From assembly GCA_947503345.1 (NCBI GenBank), contig CANNCW010000001.1:496001-560000 (forward strand): a stretch of DNA of 64,000 nucleotides. Reading direction: 5' to 3'. The translations under genes were made by a program, and so were the position numbers. The notes beneath the pieces are model-generated. The model worked only from the letters and a program-made list of their open reading frames with translations. It was not told the DNA's origin and did no database searches. Shown here one piece after another: positions 1 to 8,021 of this stretch; position 1 is the first letter of the stretch, and every line of letters begins with the position of its first letter. This DNA is from an uncultured Kangiella sp. (lineage in GTDB: Bacteria; Pseudomonadota; Gammaproteobacteria; Enterobacterales; Kangiellaceae).

Positions 1-788
1 CCGAGGATATATTGGCATTAATAGAAAAAGAAGGCGATGAAATTGCTTTAGTTATGTTACCGGGAGTTCAATACTACACGGGGCAAGTTTTAGATATGAA
101 ATCCATCACCGAAGCTGCTCATGCCAAAGGCTGTAAGGTGGGTTTTGATTTGGCGCATGCCGCCGGTAATATTCCAATGCAATTACATGATTGGAATGTG
201 GATTTTGCCGCTTGGTGTTCTTACAAATATTTGAACTCTGGCCCGGGTTCCGTCGCTGGTTGCTTTGTGCATGAAAAACATCATAAGTCGGAACTTTATT
301 TAAATAATCAACTGCCACGTTTTGCGGGCTGGTGGGGACATGATAAAGAATCGCGCTTCCGCATGGGAAACAATTTCCAGCCGATTGAATCTGCTGAATC
401 ATGGCAGTTATCAAATCCGCCAATTTTATCCTTAGCAGCCATTCGAGCTTCTTTAGATACGGTAAAGCAAGCTGGTGGTATTGAAATGTTGCGCGAAAAA
501 TCAATTAAGCTAACTCGCTATTTGCGCAATTTATTAAACCAAGAGTTAGCTCAAGACATTAGTATTTTAACGCCTGAGGATCTGGACGCGTCTGGTGCCC
601 AACTTTCCATTGTGGTTGATTTACATGGACTTGACAGCAAAACCGTATTCGATCGGATTGAAGCGGCGGGTGTTACTTGTGATTTCCGCCATCCCAATGT
701 GATACGTGTTGCGCCAGTGCCTCTTTATAATTCGTTTGAAGATTGTTATCAGTTTACTAATATCTTAAAAAACGCTTTGGAGAATTAA
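1..788 (+). CDS. kynU: Kynureninase, C-terminal part (5' end outside window)
   Basis: PLP-dependent kynureninase cleaves kynurenine or 3-hydroxykynurenine to (3-hydroxy)anthranilate and alanine. The frame is open from the first bases of the window, so the start lies upstream and only the C-terminal ~260 residues are present. The segment LPGVQYYTGQ, the motif SYKYLNSGPGS that carries the PLP-binding lysine, and the cofactor-domain end VIRVAPVPLYNSFED are typical of the family. kmo follows after 2 bp on the same strand, so the two enzymes of the kynurenine branch are co-transcribed. The TTG at 12 is only an internal codon, not the real start. Confidence 0.95.
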   Translation, partial: EDILALIEKEGDEIALVMLPGVQYYTGQVLDMKSITEAAHAKGCKVGFDLAHAAGNIPMQLHDWNVDFAAWCSYKYLNSGPGSVAGCFVHEKHHKSELYLNNQLPRFAGWWGHDKESRFRMGNNFQPIESAESWQLSNPPILSLAAIRASLDTVKQAGGIEMLREKSIKLTRYLRNLLNQELAQDISILTPEDLDASGAQLSIVVDLHGLDSKTVFDRIEAAGVTCDFRHPNVIRVAPVPLYNSFEDCYQFTNILKNALEN

Positions 789-790
789 TA

Positions 791-2167
791 ATGATTAAGT
801 CAAAGCTTGATAAAGATATAACCATTATTGGTGCAGGATTAGTCGGCTCATTAATGAGTATTTATTTAGGCCAACGTGGATATAAAGTTACGGTTTACGA
901 ACAGCTTCCTGACATTAGAAAAGAAAAAATTCCCGCTGGACGCTCTATAAATCTAGCGTTAGCCAATCGAGGGATTCGACCGCTACAGCAAGTTGGTATA
1001 TTGGAAAAGGTCGAGCAGCTTTTAATCCCCATGAAAGGTAGAATGTTGCACGATACTGATGGCAGTCTACAATTTCAATCTTATGGACAAAAAGCTGAAG
1101 AAGTTATTTATTCTGTATCACGAGCAGGTTTAGTAAGTCTGCTAAGAGACGAAGCAGAAGCTACTGGCAACGTTTCTTTTAATTTTAAACATAAATTAAA
1201 TTCCGTTGACTTTGATAACAACATCATTGAGATCAGTGACACAGTCTCTAACCATAGTTTTAATGCTAGCTTTGATATTTTATTAGGGACAGATGGGGCG
1301 GGTTCTAAAGTAAGGCGTCTGATGGAGTCTCATGGCATTGAAGGTTTTAGTTCTGAATTGTTAGAGCATAATTACAAAGAACTAACCATTCCTGCTGGCG
1401 AAAATAACTCTTATCTAATCGAAAAAGAAGCATTACATATTTGGCCTCGTGGTGGCTACATGTTAATAGCTTTACCAAATCTTGAAGGTGACTTTACCGT
1501 TACTTTGTTTATGCCCAAATCAGGAGAGTTTAGCATTGACAAGTTGGATAGTGAGCAAAAAGTAGATGACTTCTTTAAAGCTCACTTTAAAGATGCTTAC
1601 GATTTAATACCGAATCTATCTAAGCTATATTTTGATAACCCTACCGGAATTTTAGGAACTGTTAGAAGTAAGGACTGGCATCATAATGACGTATTGATTT
1701 TCGGCGATGCTTCACATGCAATTGTTCCATTTCATGGCCAAGGAATGAATTGTGGTTTTGAAGATTGCTCTGTACTGAATTCAATGCTTAATCAATTCCA
1801 AGACGATTGGGAGCTAGCAATGCCAGCTTTTGAATCCAGTCGTATTGCTAATGCTAATGCTATTGCGGATATGGCTCTAGAAAACTATGTAGAAATGCGA
1901 AGCTCTGTTAGAGATCCTAAGTTCCATCTGAAAAAAGCTGTCGCTTTTGAGTTAGAAAAACAGTTTCCTAATAAATTTATTCCTCGCTATTCTATGGTCA
2001 TGTTTCATCACATACCCTATGCAATGGCTCAATCACGAGGAGCAATCCAAGCAAATATTTTGCAACAATTAACCTCTAACATTGACTCTATTGATCAAGT
2101 AAACTGGGAAGATGCAAAACAATTAGTTTCACAATTAGAAACCATTTCAACGGAATATTTACCATGA
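791..2167 (+). CDS. kmo: Kynurenine 3-monooxygenase
   Basis: FAD- and NADPH-dependent aromatic hydroxylase converting kynurenine to 3-hydroxykynurenine. The N-terminus has the Rossmann fingerprint G14-A-G16-L-V-G19 of the PHBH-type flavoprotein family. The second FAD motif is at FGDASHA (from F304), followed by the family-typical PFHGQGMNCGFEDC. The length of 458 residues is usual. The C-terminal part is rich in hydrophobic and aromatic residues, like the membrane-associating tail of the family. Together with kynU this points to tryptophan breakdown or to de novo NAD synthesis from tryptophan. The stop overlaps the next gene by 4 bp (ATGA), indicating translational coupling. Confidence 0.95.
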   Translation: MIKSKLDKDITIIGAGLVGSLMSIYLGQRGYKVTVYEQLPDIRKEKIPAGRSINLALANRGIRPLQQVGILEKVEQLLIPMKGRMLHDTDGSLQFQSYGQKAEEVIYSVSRAGLVSLLRDEAEATGNVSFNFKHKLNSVDFDNNIIEISDTVSNHSFNASFDILLGTDGAGSKVRRLMESHGIEGFSSELLEHNYKELTIPAGENNSYLIEKEALHIWPRGGYMLIALPNLEGDFTVTLFMPKSGEFSIDKLDSEQKVDDFFKAHFKDAYDLIPNLSKLYFDNPTGILGTVRSKDWHHNDVLIFGDASHAIVPFHGQGMNCGFEDCSVLNSMLNQFQDDWELAMPAFESSRIANANAIADMALENYVEMRSSVRDPKFHLKKAVAFELEKQFPNKFIPRYSMVMFHHIPYAMAQSRGAIQANILQQLTSNIDSIDQVNWEDAKQLVSQLETISTEYLP

Positions 2168-3189
2168 GTATAAAAATAATTGCCAGCATAGTTACATGCT
2201 TTTTAATCACTAGTGCTTGCGCCAGTCCTGCAACATCAGAGAAGAATTCTGAGCTTACGGCAGAGCAAATGATGGCTTATTTAGTTGATGATGATAAGTT
2301 AGGTCGTGAAACTGGCTCTAAACCAATGAAAGAAATCCAAGATTGGTTAATTCAACGCTTTCAGGAGTTTGGAGTCAAACCTTTGCCAAACCAAACGACT
2401 TATATTCAAAACTTCACAACTAGATACCAAGGAACCGAATTAAAAGCGGCCAATGTTATCGGTTATATCGATTGCAAGTGTGATAATGACCGTTATTTTG
2501 TTATAGGCGCACACTATGATCATGTAGGAATGAACCCAGAGCTCGACGGTGATCAAATCTTTAATGGCGCAGATGACGACGCCAGCGGTGTAGTCGCATC
2601 ATTAATCATTGCAAGAGAATTAGCCAAAGCTCAGAAACTCCCATTTAATGTGATCGTTGCCGCATGGGATGCTGAAGAAAAGGGTTTGCTAGGTTCTAAG
2701 TACTTTGTAGACAATCCTTTAGTACCACTTGAAAAAATAGAGTCTGGATTCATGTTTGAGTTAGTTGGCTCAAAAAGCGAGCCAAACAATGCGTGGATGA
2801 CAGGTTTTAAATATTCTTCTCTTTACCCGCTTATGAAAAAGCAGCTCGCAAAACAAGGTTGGACACTTGGAGAAGACCCATTTGCTCAACAGATGCTTTT
2901 TATGCGCTCTGACAATGCTCCATTTGCCTTAATGGATATGAATAGAGAAAAAGGTAATAAAGTTTTCAATCAAGGGGAAAAGGCAGATATTAAAGGAATT
3001 CCGGTGCATGCCATCTCAATTTGGAAAGGTCAAAATCATTACCACAAAGTGAATGATGACTTATCAGTAATAGATTTTGAAAACTTAACAAACTTTTCTT
3101 TGGCTATTTCAAAAGCTATTCAATCAATTCCTGAAGATACAGACATCACTTGGCTAGACAACCCTCACTTTAATTTCAAACGACCTTAG
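2164..3189 (+). CDS. Exported M28-family zinc metallopeptidase
   Basis: Probable periplasmic or lipoprotein aminopeptidase of family M28. An N-terminal signal sequence ends near ITSAC-A, which could be a weak lipobox or a normal signal peptidase I site. The two-zinc ligands are visible: H117 in GAHYDHVG, D137 in GADDDASG, the E171-E172 pair in DAEEKG (general base plus ligand), and later Asp and His residues (D around SDNAPF, H in NHYHKV). Substrate specificity cannot be told from sequence. It overlaps kmo by 4 bp, so it sits in the kyn operon; an exported peptidase could supply tryptophan-containing peptides, but that link is inference. Confidence 0.85.
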   Translation: MSIKIIASIVTCFLITSACASPATSEKNSELTAEQMMAYLVDDDKLGRETGSKPMKEIQDWLIQRFQEFGVKPLPNQTTYIQNFTTRYQGTELKAANVIGYIDCKCDNDRYFVIGAHYDHVGMNPELDGDQIFNGADDDASGVVASLIIARELAKAQKLPFNVIVAAWDAEEKGLLGSKYFVDNPLVPLEKIESGFMFELVGSKSEPNNAWMTGFKYSSLYPLMKKQLAKQGWTLGEDPFAQQMLFMRSDNAPFALMDMNREKGNKVFNQGEKADIKGIPVHAISIWKGQNHYHKVNDDLSVIDFENLTNFSLAISKAIQSIPEDTDITWLDNPHFNFKRP

Positions 3190-3193
3190 TTCT

Positions 3194-3227
3194 AAAATAA
3201 AGAGCTTCAATCGGAGCTCTTTATTTT
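3194..3227. terminator. Bidirectional terminator between convergent genes
   Basis: A perfect 13-bp inverted repeat (AAAATAAAGAGCT, loop TCAATCGG, AGCTCTTTATTTT) ends in T-rich tracts on both strands. It lies between the M28 peptidase and the HIT gene. The stop codon of the HIT gene is the first three bases of the loop, so the hairpin is partly coding. Confidence 0.85.
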
Positions 3228-3626
3228 CGTTACCAATTTCTTCAACCGCTCTATCATTTTTGCTAGTGCCACTTCAGAATACTTTACCATTGAGCTATGC
3301 CCCCATATCGGAGCTGGCCATGCTTTATCGGCTTGATAACGGACAATATGATGAATATGCAATTGTGAAACAACATTTCCCAAGGCCCCTACATTCATCT
3401 TGTCAGCATCAAATTCTTTAGCCATCAGCTCCAAAAGCTGATTAGACTCATTCATTAGAAGTCTTTGTTGCTTGGGATTTAATTCGAAAATTTCAGTGAT
3501 AGTAGAGATTTTTGGAACCAAAATTACCCACGGATACTGCACATCATTCATTAAGAGCACTTTGCACAATTCTAGTTCGCCAACTTCGACCGTATCTCTT
3601 GCCAATACTTTATCTAATTTAAACAT
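3207..3626 (-). CDS. HIT-domain (histidine triad) protein
   Basis: Small nucleotide-binding hydrolase or transferase of the HIT superfamily (139 residues). The triad region reads QLHIHHIVRYQ (H90, H92, H93) followed by AWPAPIWG. This is the variant seen in a gammaproteobacterial HIT subgroup rather than the strict HxHxH of Fhit/Hint enzymes. The usual activity of relatives is on dinucleoside polyphosphates or nucleotidyl adducts; the substrate here is unknown. It lies 2 bp downstream of mrcB on the same strand, so it probably shares that transcript, and its end overlaps the bidirectional terminator. Confidence 0.85.
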   Translation of the reverse strand: MFKLDKVLARDTVEVGELELCKVLLMNDVQYPWVILVPKISTITEIFELNPKQQRLLMNESNQLLELMAKEFDADKMNVGALGNVVSQLHIHHIVRYQADKAWPAPIWGHSSMVKYSEVALAKMIERLKKLVTKIKSSD

Positions 3627-3628
3627 TA

Positions 3629-5905
3629 TTATAATTCACACTTCGCTCTTTCAGTTGGGCCTTTTCCATACTTAAATGGAATGCTTTCTGTTCTTTTGCA
3701 ACCGTCACCAGCGAGCTTTCCACTATTTAAATCCACTCTTTGCCATTCAATTTCCGAATTATAGCCAAGCTTTAATGATTGAGTATTAATCCCTTCAAAA
3801 ATATCAATAAACACAGGCAAAGCAGCCGAAGAGCCTGTAATATTGGAAGCCTTGTTATCATCACGGCCGACCCAAACCACACCTAAGTGCTCATCTGAAA
3901 AACCCGCAAACCAAGAGTCTTTCAAATCATTGGTCGTGCCAGTCTTACCAGCAAAATTAGTCCAGGGAATTCTCTGTCGCAATCGCTTAGCGGTACCCGT
4001 TTTAGTGACCTCAACCAAATTAGCTTTAAGAAGGTAGCTATGCAGTTCGTCAATGACCCGCTCAGCTTCAACCGGATATCTTTGTAATAATTCTCCTTCA
4101 TTATCCGTAACCGCCTCAATAGATGAAGGCTTAATCTTTAGACCATTACTTGCTAATACTTGATATAACTCCGTTAGCTCCAAAGGAGACAACTCCAAAA
4201 CTCCTAGCGGTAGTGCATCTAAAGCTCTCACATTCTTAGCACCTAGTGACTCGATAAAATTTGCAACTTTATTTACCCCTGTTTCTTGGCTTAGCTTTAC
4301 CATTGGGATGTTATAAGATTTACTTAATGACTCGAAAATAGTCACTGAACCATGAAATTTATTATCGTAATTTTTCGGTTTCCAATCACTACCATCCCTC
4401 TGCCTAATACTAATTGGGCTATCATTTAAAACTTTATTCAGCTGCAAGTTTTCGTTTTCTTCTAGCGCCGCAGCAACTACAAACGGCTTTATCACAGAAC
4501 CAATTTGACGCTTAGCATCGATCGCACGATTAAACCCTGAATAGCCTTCTTTTCGATCGCCTGCAAAGGCTATAATTTTGCCAGTGCTTGCCTCGGTTAT
4601 AATTACTGCTGTTTGTAAAGTGTTTTCTTTAATCACTCTACTGGATTCAACCTTACCAATAGCTTTAGCTAGTTGCTTTTCCATATATCTCTGAGCAACA
4701 GGATCCAATGTAGTAAAGATTCTTAGCCCCTCTGAATTAAGCTCTTCATCGGAATAATTTTGCTTTAGCTGACGTTTAACTAAATCCATAAAGGCTGGCA
4801 CTTGAGACAGTCTTAACTTTGGCTTTTTCACCACAGCTAAACTGGTTCTTAGCTGATCTTGATATTCATCATCAGTAATAGCACCTTGCTGATTCATAAG
4901 CTTTAACACAAGATTTCTGCGTTCTAAGGCATTTTGGGGGTTCTTATAAGGATTAAAACTACTAGGACCTTTTAAAATGGCAACCAGTAAAGCTGATTGC
5001 GAAATAGTTAAATCGCTCACTGGCTTATCAAAATAATATTGGCTTGCCAAGCCTACGCCATGTATCGCTCGATTTCTCTCTTGACCGAAAAAAACCTCAT
5101 TAAAATAAGCCTGGAGAATTTCATCTTTCTCATATCGGAACTCCAAATTGACAGCCATAATAGCTTCTCGAAATTTTCTCCATAAACTTCTTTCACGAGT
5201 TAGAAAATAATTTTTGACCAGCTGTTGGGTAATAGTACTACCACCGTGTGCACGGCCATCGTTGTTAACATTGTGCCAAGCCGCTCGTGCGATACCCTTT
5301 AAAGATACGCCATAGTGCTCATAAAACCCCTGATCTTCTGTAACAATTAAGGCTTGCTTTAAAGATTCAGGAATCTCACTTAATTGCACTAATAGACGGT
5401 CTTCTTGATGATTGGGATAAAATTGTCCTATTAATAAAGGATCCAGTCTTACATATTGTAAGGATTGTCCATTCACATGATCTTTTAGCTGCTCTACTTT
5501 TCCACTCTGCAAGCTAAAGGCGACCTCTCTTGCAGGAATACCTTCGTCCCAGAACTTAAAGCTACGCACGTGAATATAAAAGTAATCACCATAATTCTCA
5601 TAATCGCCAGCCCGACTGGCTTTTACAGCTTTGCGATAACCAAGTAGTTGCAACTCTTGTCTCAGCCGAGTTGGAGTTAGCGCCTTACCTTCAGCCAAGA
5701 CTAAAGGTTGAGCATAAACTTTAGCAGGCAATTGCCAACGCTTCCCTTCAAACTTCTTCTTGATTTGTGCATCAGAATATATGACCAGCAGTAGCAAAAA
5801 CATTGAACCTAATAACATTAGCTTCCAACATAGGGATTTTACTTTCTGCCATAAAGTTTTTTTTGAGTTGAGGTTCCGTTTTGATTTTACTGACGTCTTA
5901 GCCAT
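3629..5905 (-). CDS. mrcB: Penicillin-binding protein 1B (bifunctional transglycosylase/transpeptidase)
   Basis: Class A PBP that polymerises glycan strands and cross-links peptidoglycan. In order there is a basic cytoplasmic tail, one membrane segment (about residues 28-44), a UB2H-like region (about 60-150), which in Escherichia coli docks the lipoprotein LpoB, then the GT51 domain with catalytic E190 in VTEDQGFYEHYG and the GGSTITQQL motif. The transpeptidase domain carries S470-V-I-K473, S530-Y-N532 and KTGTTND. At 758 residues it is slightly shorter than the E. coli enzyme. The HIT gene follows immediately. Confidence 0.96.
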   Translation of the reverse strand: MAKTSVKSKRNLNSKKTLWQKVKSLCWKLMLLGSMFLLLLVIYSDAQIKKKFEGKRWQLPAKVYAQPLVLAEGKALTPTRLRQELQLLGYRKAVKASRAGDYENYGDYFYIHVRSFKFWDEGIPAREVAFSLQSGKVEQLKDHVNGQSLQYVRLDPLLIGQFYPNHQEDRLLVQLSEIPESLKQALIVTEDQGFYEHYGVSLKGIARAAWHNVNNDGRAHGGSTITQQLVKNYFLTRERSLWRKFREAIMAVNLEFRYEKDEILQAYFNEVFFGQERNRAIHGVGLASQYYFDKPVSDLTISQSALLVAILKGPSSFNPYKNPQNALERRNLVLKLMNQQGAITDDEYQDQLRTSLAVVKKPKLRLSQVPAFMDLVKRQLKQNYSDEELNSEGLRIFTTLDPVAQRYMEKQLAKAIGKVESSRVIKENTLQTAVIITEASTGKIIAFAGDRKEGYSGFNRAIDAKRQIGSVIKPFVVAAALEENENLQLNKVLNDSPISIRQRDGSDWKPKNYDNKFHGSVTIFESLSKSYNIPMVKLSQETGVNKVANFIESLGAKNVRALDALPLGVLELSPLELTELYQVLASNGLKIKPSSIEAVTDNEGELLQRYPVEAERVIDELHSYLLKANLVEVTKTGTAKRLRQRIPWTNFAGKTGTTNDLKDSWFAGFSDEHLGVVWVGRDDNKASNITGSSAALPVFIDIFEGINTQSLKLGYNSEIEWQRVDLNSGKLAGDGCKRTESIPFKYGKGPTERAKCEL

Positions 5906-5990
5906 GTTTAAAAAAAGTTTTCCAGCTTAGATTTATAATATCAAATTTGGAAACAAAAAGATGGAACTAAAACGTAAGAATTATGGCGAA

Positions 5991-7745
5991 TTATGATTTT
6001 TTCGCCACTCGTAAAACTTGATTTTTTCCTGCTGCTTTTGCTTGATACATTATTTTATCGGCATCACCAATTAATTTACTAAATTCATAGCCTGATATTT
6101 TAGAGGTTGTAACACCAAAACTAGCTGATATATGAAACTTATGCCCAGATTCTATCGTATCAACATCCTCAATTGCTTTACGACAAGATTCAGCAATTTC
6201 AGTTGCTTTTTCTAAATCACATCCAGGTAACATCAAAGCAAATTCTTCTCCGCCTAAACGCCCAACAATGTCATTTTGTCTCCAACAAGGTCTACACACT
6301 TCAATTGTTTTTTGCAGAACCCAATCGCCTACCAAATGACCATATTTATCATTTACTGACTTAAACCTATCCATATCGAATAAAATTAAGCTGACTTCTA
6401 ACCCTCTAGATTCCGAGTCCTTCAATATTTTTCGGCAAATCGAATAAAAATGAAATCTAGAACTTACCCCAGTCAAAGCATCTGTTTCAGATCTGCGTTT
6501 GAACTCCATTTGATTGCGCTTTATTCTATAAGACCAAAAGATCAATGAACATACTATTGTAAATAACAACAAAATCAAAAGTTTATTATTTGAAGACTCC
6601 TTCTTCGCAAGTCTTTCCTTTAAAGATAGAAGTTGATTTTCTTTATTCAAAGATTCAATCGTATTGTTTTTTAAAGTTAATTCATACTTAACACTCTGAT
6701 AAGCAAGTTCTCTATTTGCAAGATCCTGGAAAAAGGCTTTCTCCAACTCAATGTAGGATTCTAAATATTGATTCGATGCCTTATACTTTCCTTCTTCTTT
6801 GCTCATTTGTGCTAATAACTTATATGACATTATGTATGGCTCAAAAGACTCATCTCTAGCCACTTTAGTTACTTTCAAAGCATTAATTTTTGCATTTTCA
6901 TTATCAGATAAGCGATACTGAACTTCAGATAATAAGTAATGATATTCGATATTAAGCCTATGGTATTGAACTCTACTAACTAGCTCTTTAATACTAACAA
7001 GCAATTCTAACGCTGCTAAATGACGCCCCTCAAAACTTAGTTTTTTAGCTTCAATTAAATGAATTAAACCAACAAATAAAGGCTCTTTCGATTTCTTACA
7101 AATGGATAAAGCCCTTTCCACATCGTTATTTCGAATTTCACTTGGCATCAAGTTAAAATATGCATCTAGATAAATTTGGCTTGCAATACACTTGACCCTA
7201 TCATTTCTTGCCACATTCATAAGTTGGCTAGCTTTAGTTTCTGCGAGACTGTAACGCTTTAATGATAAATAGGTATATGATGAAGCTATTAACGCTCCAT
7301 CTCTTAGCTCAGGATTGCTAATTTCATTGCCAAGCTTTTCTAGTTTGTTTAAATATGTATAAGACTCTTTATATTTTCGATTAAGCCCTAAGACATTGAC
7401 TAAAGTAACTAAGGCTCTATATTTAAGCTCTGCTTCCTTGGCTGTTTTTTCAACTTTTTCGAATTGTTCAATTGCCTTGCTATAATTTCCTTCAAAGGCG
7501 TTATAATACGCTTGTAGGTACTGCAAATGGTCTGATTGTTGGCTGGTAATGCTTGATTGTAATTCTAATTCAGAAATAATATCAGATAGTCTATTTATAT
7601 CTGAACTTCTTACTTGATAACCTTCTTGTATCAATAGCTCTATATTTGCATCTCCCTGAACAGGAAAAGCCATAAAAATCATCAATACGAAAAAAACACT
7701 CATTCCCAATGGAAGAGTGTTTTTCTTCGATTTCGAATTATTCAA
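5991..7745 (-). CDS. TPR-containing membrane diguanylate cyclase (GGDEF)
   Basis: Predicted to make cyclic di-GMP. The N-terminus is a signal sequence with a basic n-region (KSKK) and a hydrophobic core up to FPVQGDA. A long periplasmic part of helical TPR-like repeats follows (about residues 35-350), then a coiled stretch, one membrane segment (about 388-408) and a cytoplasmic GGDEF domain. The active-site loop is G498-G-E-E-F502, a functional variant, and an RxxD inhibitory site (R489-Q-N-D492) sits exactly five residues before it. The frame opens with TTG overlapping the stop of the upstream acidic peptide gene, and an intrinsic terminator lies inside its first codons. An ATG at 7703 is an alternative start but would remove the basic n-region. 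Confidence 0.9.
   Translation of the reverse strand: MNNSKSKKNTLPLGMSVFFVLMIFMAFPVQGDANIELLIQEGYQVRSSDINRLSDIISELELQSSITSQQSDHLQYLQAYYNAFEGNYSKAIEQFEKVEKTAKEAELKYRALVTLVNVLGLNRKYKESYTYLNKLEKLGNEISNPELRDGALIASSYTYLSLKRYSLAETKASQLMNVARNDRVKCIASQIYLDAYFNLMPSEIRNNDVERALSICKKSKEPLFVGLIHLIEAKKLSFEGRHLAALELLVSIKELVSRVQYHRLNIEYHYLLSEVQYRLSDNENAKINALKVTKVARDESFEPYIMSYKLLAQMSKEEGKYKASNQYLESYIELEKAFFQDLANRELAYQSVKYELTLKNNTIESLNKENQLLSLKERLAKKESSNNKLLILLLFTIVCSLIFWSYRIKRNQMEFKRRSETDALTGVSSRFHFYSICRKILKDSESRGLEVSLILFDMDRFKSVNDKYGHLVGDWVLQKTIEVCRPCWRQNDIVGRLGGEEFALMLPGCDLEKATEIAESCRKAIEDVDTIESGHKFHISASFGVTTSKISGYEFSKLIGDADKIMYQAKAAGKNQVLRVAKKS
7690..7724 (-). terminator. Intrinsic terminator/attenuator inside the start of the GGDEF gene
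   Basis: Read on the minus strand: AAAAACACTCTTCC, loop ATTG, GGAA-T-GAGTGTTTTT, then more T to make a run of seven. The stem has 14 bp with a single bulged base. It lies 18 bp after the stop of the acidic peptide gene and within the signal-peptide codons of the downstream diguanylate cyclase. It probably ends most transcripts after the peptide gene; translation from the TTG start would open the hairpin. Confidence 0.8.
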
Positions 7746-7996
7746 ATTGCTTGTTTTAATTGCGCAGACTCTTGGGGCTCTTCCTCTGAATCGTCCTCTT
7801 CATCATCTTCCGCAGGAAAGATCCCACAAACAAGATTTGTTCTAGCTCCTAATAAACGTTCAAGTTCATCAACATTTCTCTCTTTGATAGCTGCCACAAC
7901 TTCTTTCGGAACATCTTTATCAGCTAAAGCTTCTGTTTCATTAAAAACTATTCTCATTCCTAACGATTCTAGGTACTTAACACTTTCGTTGTTCAT
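7742..7996 (-). CDS. Putative split-borosin precursor peptide
   Basis: An 84-residue acidic peptide. Residues 20-50 form a helix-turn-helix pattern (ETEALADKDVPKEVVAAI followed by a KERNVDELERLLG segment) resembling the borosin-binding domain of split-borosin precursors such as SonA and of the OphMA clasp. Directly after it comes a short hydrophobic stretch, TNLVCGIFP (53-61), the candidate core for backbone N-methylation, then an acidic tail (about 63-77, nearly all Asp/Glu). It lies 25 bp downstream of the borosin-type methyltransferase and has the strongest ribosome binding site in the locus. Homology of the binding region is judged by pattern only. The methylated positions and final product are unknown. 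Confidence 0.8.
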   Translation of the reverse strand: MNNESVKYLESLGMRIVFNETEALADKDVPKEVVAAIKERNVDELERLLGARTNLVCGIFPAEDDEEDDSEEEPQESAQLKQAI

Positions 7997-8002
7997 TTTA
8001 TT

Positions 8003-8009
8003 CCCCTTT
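8003..8009 (-). promoter_or_regulatory. Strong ribosome binding site of the peptide gene
   Basis: AAAGGGG on the minus strand, six bases before the ATG at 7996. The methyltransferase and GNAT genes upstream have only weak sites, so the peptide is expected to be made in excess of its enzyme. Confidence 0.75.
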
Positions 8010-8021
8010 ATATGAAATAAG

